This document shows positions 4,694 through 6,928 of a DNA stretch of 6,928 bases, one piece after another. This DNA is from Ruminococcus sp. (lineage in GTDB: Bacteria; Bacillota; Clostridia; Oscillospirales; Ruminococcaceae): positions 1-6,928 of the forward strand of contig JAMPAO010000121.1 in NCBI GenBank assembly GCA_023667165.1. Direction: 5' to 3'. Position 1 is the stretch's first letter, and each line of letters starts with the position of its first letter. The notes under the pieces were generated by a model. It was not told the origin of the DNA. It searched no databases and saw only the letters and a list, made by a program, of their open reading frames with translations. A program made the position numbers and the translations under genes.

Positions 4694-6802
4694 TTAGGAT
4701 TTATCAGCCTTATCTCTTGACGTTCTCTTTTTGGGAACGTCCCGATTTCCGGCTGCTGCTGTTTTTGTTTTCCCTGCCGCAGTTTTCGCTGCCGGCTTGG
4801 CGGTACTCTCCGCCTTTTTTCTTCCGGAGGTCCTTGCCTTCGGCGCTTCCGAAGCAGCCGCGCCGCTTCTTGACCCTCTTTTCTTCCTGGGCGGGATATA
4901 TTTGAAATACATTGCCGACAGTCCGGGGATAGTAAGGGAAATGCTGTAATCGCAGCCGTGCATGGAATATTCCTTAGCTGTAAGCTTCCCGTTGTCCACC
5001 TCTCCGCTGCCGCCGTATTTCAGATCGTCGGTAGAGAATACCTGCTCATATGTTCCCTCGTAGGGAACTCCTATTTTGTAATCCGTCCTTGTAACCGGAA
5101 CGAAATTGCACACAACGATTATCTCGGCAGGGTTGTCGGGATCGGAAACGTCTATCCTGCGGAAGGATATAACGCTTTGGGTGTAATCGTCGGCGCATAT
5201 CCACTTGAAACCCTCCCAGGAATCGTCGTCGTGCCAGAGCGGAGGATTGTCCAGATAGAAGTGATTGATATCCCTGAAGAAATCGTTCATTTTCCGGTGG
5301 GTATCCATTCCGAGAAGCAGCCAGTCAAGCTCCTTTTCGTAGTTCCACTCTATTACCTGACCCAGCTCCGTACCCATAAAATTCAGCTTTTTGCCGGGGT
5401 GAGCGGTCATATACGCGATAAACGCCCTGTCGGAGGCGAATTTCCCCTCCATTGTGCCGCTGCTCATCTTTCCGAAAAGGGAAGCCTTGCCGTGAACTAC
5501 CTCGTCATGCGAGATAGGCAGGATAAAATTTTCGCTGAAAGCATAGAAGAAAGAGAACGTCAGCTTGCCGTGATTTCCCGCGCGGTAGATGGGATCGGTG
5601 CGCATATAATCGAGGGTATCGTTCATCCATCCCATGTTCCATTTGAAATTAAATCCCAAGCCTCCCATATCCGCAGGCTTTGTTACCATAGGCCACGCGG
5701 TGGATTCCTCGGCTATCATAAGCACGTCGGGATTTCTCGAAAATACTGCGGTATTGAGCTTCTGGAGAAATTCTATCGCCTCAAGGTTCTCATGTCCGCC
5801 GTGCTTATTGGGCCGCCACTCTCTGCGGTCGTAATCCAGGTAGAGCATCGACGCCACCGCGTCCACACGCAGACCGTCCAGATGAAATTTCTCTATCCAG
5901 TATATCGCGTTTGAGATGAGGAACGACCTTACCTCTCCCTTGCCGTAGTCGAAAACTCTCGTTCCCCACGCCATATGCTCTCTTTTCAGCGGATCCTCGT
6001 ATTCATAGCAGCAGTCCCCGTCAAACTCGAACAGTCCCGCAGCGTCCTTGGGGAAATGAGCGGGTACCCAGTCAAGTATCACCGCTATGCCGTTCTGATG
6101 GAAAATGTCTATCATTTCCATGAACTGATCTGGAGTGCCGTACCTTGACGTGGGAGCGTAATAACCCATTACCTGGTATCCCCATGAACCGTCGTAGGGA
6201 TATTCGCTCAGGGGCATCAGCTCTATATGGGTATAACCCATTTTCTTCAGATATTCCGACATCTCATGTCCGAATTTCACGTAATCGAAGGGAGAGCCGT
6301 CCTCGTACTGCCTCCATGAGCCCAGATGCGCCTCGTATATATTCATGGGACTTTTGTATACGTTGGTCTTTCTTTTGCGCTCATACCACTTGGCGTCGTG
6401 CCACGTATAATTTGATATATCGAAAAATTTGGTCGCCGTACCGGGTCTTAGCTCCATGTGAACGCCGTAAGGGTCGGTCTTGTCCACTATGCTCGCGTGA
6501 GAGCTTTCCACGCTGTATTTGTAGGTAAAATAATCTTCCACACCCTCTATGAAGATCTCCCACACGGTAGGATCGTTTAGTTTGTGCATGGGATTTTTCT
6601 TCCTGTCCCAGTTGTTGAAATCACCCACAAGGGAAACCGATTTCGCATTGGGCGCCCACACTCTGAAAACCGCGCCCTCCTTTCCGTCCCTGACAGTTTT
6701 ATGCGCTCCGAAAAAGTCAAAGGATTCAAAGTTGTTTCCCTCATGAAAAACAAAGAGGGGAAAATCGTAGTCTTCGATCGATTTGTTAATATTGTCGCTC
6801 AT
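4694..6802 (-). CDS. glgB: 1,4-alpha-glucan branching enzyme GlgB with basic C-terminal tail
   Basis: A 702-residue cytoplasmic enzyme that cuts alpha-1,4 glucan chains and rejoins the fragment through alpha-1,6 bonds, making glycogen branches. A CBM48-type N-terminal domain lies around residues 43-130 (FRVWAPNA, GDFNNWD). The GH13 barrel carries all four family motifs: DWVPAHF (244-250), GLRVDAV with nucleophile Asp314, IAEEST with acid/base Glu365, and LPISHDEVVHG with His432/Asp433. The catalytic triad is therefore intact. The all-beta C-terminal domain ends near MYFKYIP (631-637). Beyond it runs a Lys/Arg/Ala-rich tail to residue 702 that is not part of the usual enzyme fold (separate entry). 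The start ATG gives MSDNINKS and follows an AAAGGTGG site. glgB is the first gene of the operon, and glgC begins 30 nt after its TAA. Family identity is certain; the role of the tail is unknown. Confidence 0.97.
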   Translation of the reverse strand: MSDNINKSIEDYDFPLFVFHEGNNFESFDFFGAHKTVRDGKEGAVFRVWAPNAKSVSLVGDFNNWDRKKNPMHKLNDPTVWEIFIEGVEDYFTYKYSVESSHASIVDKTDPYGVHMELRPGTATKFFDISNYTWHDAKWYERKRKTNVYKSPMNIYEAHLGSWRQYEDGSPFDYVKFGHEMSEYLKKMGYTHIELMPLSEYPYDGSWGYQVMGYYAPTSRYGTPDQFMEMIDIFHQNGIAVILDWVPAHFPKDAAGLFEFDGDCCYEYEDPLKREHMAWGTRVFDYGKGEVRSFLISNAIYWIEKFHLDGLRVDAVASMLYLDYDRREWRPNKHGGHENLEAIEFLQKLNTAVFSRNPDVLMIAEESTAWPMVTKPADMGGLGFNFKWNMGWMNDTLDYMRTDPIYRAGNHGKLTFSFFYAFSENFILPISHDEVVHGKASLFGKMSSGTMEGKFASDRAFIAYMTAHPGKKLNFMGTELGQVIEWNYEKELDWLLLGMDTHRKMNDFFRDINHFYLDNPPLWHDDDSWEGFKWICADDYTQSVISFRRIDVSDPDNPAEIIVVCNFVPVTRTDYKIGVPYEGTYEQVFSTDDLKYGGSGEVDNGKLTAKEYSMHGCDYSISLTIPGLSAMYFKYIPPRKKRGSRSGAAASEAPKARTSGRKKAESTAKPAAKTAAGKTKTAAAGNRDVPKKRTSRDKADKS
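4697..4894 (-). other. Histone-H1-like basic tail of GlgB (residues 637-702)
   Basis: The last 66 residues of GlgB contain 13 Lys, 8 Arg and 15 Ala against only 5 acidic residues, with many Ser, Thr, Pro and Gly and almost no hydrophobic side chains. The text resembles the (K/P/A)-rich tails of histone H1 and of bacterial H1-like proteins. It should be disordered. It joins the enzyme just after the final strand of the C-terminal domain, in frame and without a stop, so it is a real extension unless there is a sequencing error. It may bind a polyanion, a membrane surface or a partner protein; this is inference. Confidence 0.75.
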
Positions 6803-6815
6803 TATAACAAAACAG

Positions 6816-6823
6816 CCACCTTT
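6816..6823 (-). promoter_or_regulatory. Ribosome binding site of glgB
   Basis: AAAGGTGG lies 13 nt upstream of the ATG at 6802. The spacing is on the long side, but this is the only strong Shine-Dalgarno match near the start. It picks ATG 6802 over an in-frame TTG at 6862, which lies inside the leader hairpin and would place the Shine-Dalgarno sequence within the coding region. Confidence 0.7.
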
Positions 6824-6835
6824 CACGAAACTCTT

Positions 6836-6869
6836 CAGCGGAAATGCATCAAATTTATGCAAACCGCTG
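6836..6869 (-). promoter_or_regulatory. Two-part hairpin in the glgB 5' leader
   Basis: The predicted leader RNA contains CAGCGG (6869-6864) pairing with CCGCTG (6841-6836). Inside it, TGCAT (6861-6857) pairs with ATGCA (6849-6845), separated from the outer stem by a small internal loop of 2 and 3 U. The terminal loop is 7 nt. The structure begins about 6 nt after the predicted transcript start and ends 12 nt before the Shine-Dalgarno sequence. It could protect the 5' end of the mRNA, act as a DNA dyad for a regulator, or have no function. No known riboswitch class is recognised. Confidence 0.4.
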
Positions 6870-6881
6870 TTCTTTATAAAT

Positions 6882-6910
6882 ATTTTAACAGATAGTGGAT
6901 AAAATTACAA
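6882..6910 (-). promoter_or_regulatory. Predicted sigma-A promoter of the glg operon
   Basis: Reading the minus strand, a -35 box TTGTAA (6910-6905, 4 of 6 consensus positions) is followed after exactly 17 nt by a -10 box TAAAAT (6887-6882, 5 of 6). The -10 is preceded by TG plus one base, an extended -10 signature. The flanking DNA is AT-rich. The predicted transcript start is about 6875, which gives a leader of roughly 73 nt before glgB. It is the only well-formed promoter I see upstream of the five genes, so it probably drives the whole operon. The assignment rests on the motif alone; no transcript data are available. Confidence 0.65.
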
Positions 6911-6922
6911 GAAGTTTTGTAA
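6905..6922. promoter_or_regulatory. Inverted repeat over the -35 box (possible operator)
   Basis: TTACAA (6905-6910) and TTGTAA (6917-6922) form a perfect 6-bp inverted repeat with a 6-nt centre. One arm coincides with the -35 hexamer. A repressor bound here would block RNA polymerase, so the dyad is a candidate operator for the glg operon. I do not recognise it as a CcpA, Rex or PerR site. AT-rich DNA gives such dyads by chance fairly often. Confidence 0.35.
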
Positions 6923-6928
6923 AATTTC

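Noticed and set aside
4958..5914. Rightward 318-codon reading frame opposite glgB
   Set aside because: It lies fully antisense to the conserved catalytic domain of glgB and shows no recognisable protein features.
6801..6809. Perfect extended -10 sequence (TGTTATAAT on the minus strand) touching the glgB start codon
   Set aside because: A start from here would fall inside glgB and leave no ribosome binding site. The matching -35 window (TTCGTG) is poor.

Overview
The window holds a single leftward (minus-strand) glycogen-biosynthesis operon, seen almost complete from its promoter at the right edge to the GC-rich spacer beyond its last gene at the left edge. In transcription order the genes are glgB (branching enzyme), glgC (catalytic ADP-glucose pyrophosphorylase), glgD (non-catalytic paralogue and regulatory subunit), an unrecognised membrane-anchored protein, and glgA (glycogen synthase). 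A separate glgD beside glgC is typical of Bacillota. The gene order, the AAAGG-type ribosome binding sites and the protein style suggest a Clostridia member, perhaps an Oscillospiraceae/Ruminococcus-like gut bacterium. The genus is inference only.

Layout, right to left. Bases 6803-6928 carry a good extended -10 promoter, an inverted repeat overlapping its -35 box, and a two-part hairpin in the predicted 5' leader. glgB (6802-4694), glgC (4663-3455) and glgD (3424-2300) are separated by exactly 30 nt each. The unknown gene (2273-1590) follows after 26 nt and runs straight into glgA (1581-148), with an ATGA stop/start overlap at an alternative glgA start. Bases 1-147 have no gene. They hold two exact copies of a 20-nt GC-rich sequence, each able to form a hairpin with a GCAA tetraloop.

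How it works: GlgC, modulated by GlgD, makes ADP-glucose from glucose-1-phosphate and ATP. GlgA adds the glucosyl unit to the alpha-1,4 chain, and GlgB introduces alpha-1,6 branches. No phosphorylase (glgP) or debranching gene is visible in the window.

Most unusual points: (1) a predicted membrane-anchored protein of unknown function lies between glgD and glgA; (2) GlgB carries a Lys/Arg/Ala-rich, histone-H1-like C-terminal tail of about 66 residues beyond its enzyme fold; (3) GlgA has Ala where the ADP-glucose-contacting Lys15 of E. coli GlgA lies; (4) the glgC and glgD leaders look like duplicates of each other. None of the five genes shows a frameshift or truncation, and there are no RNA genes, mobile elements or CRISPR arrays.
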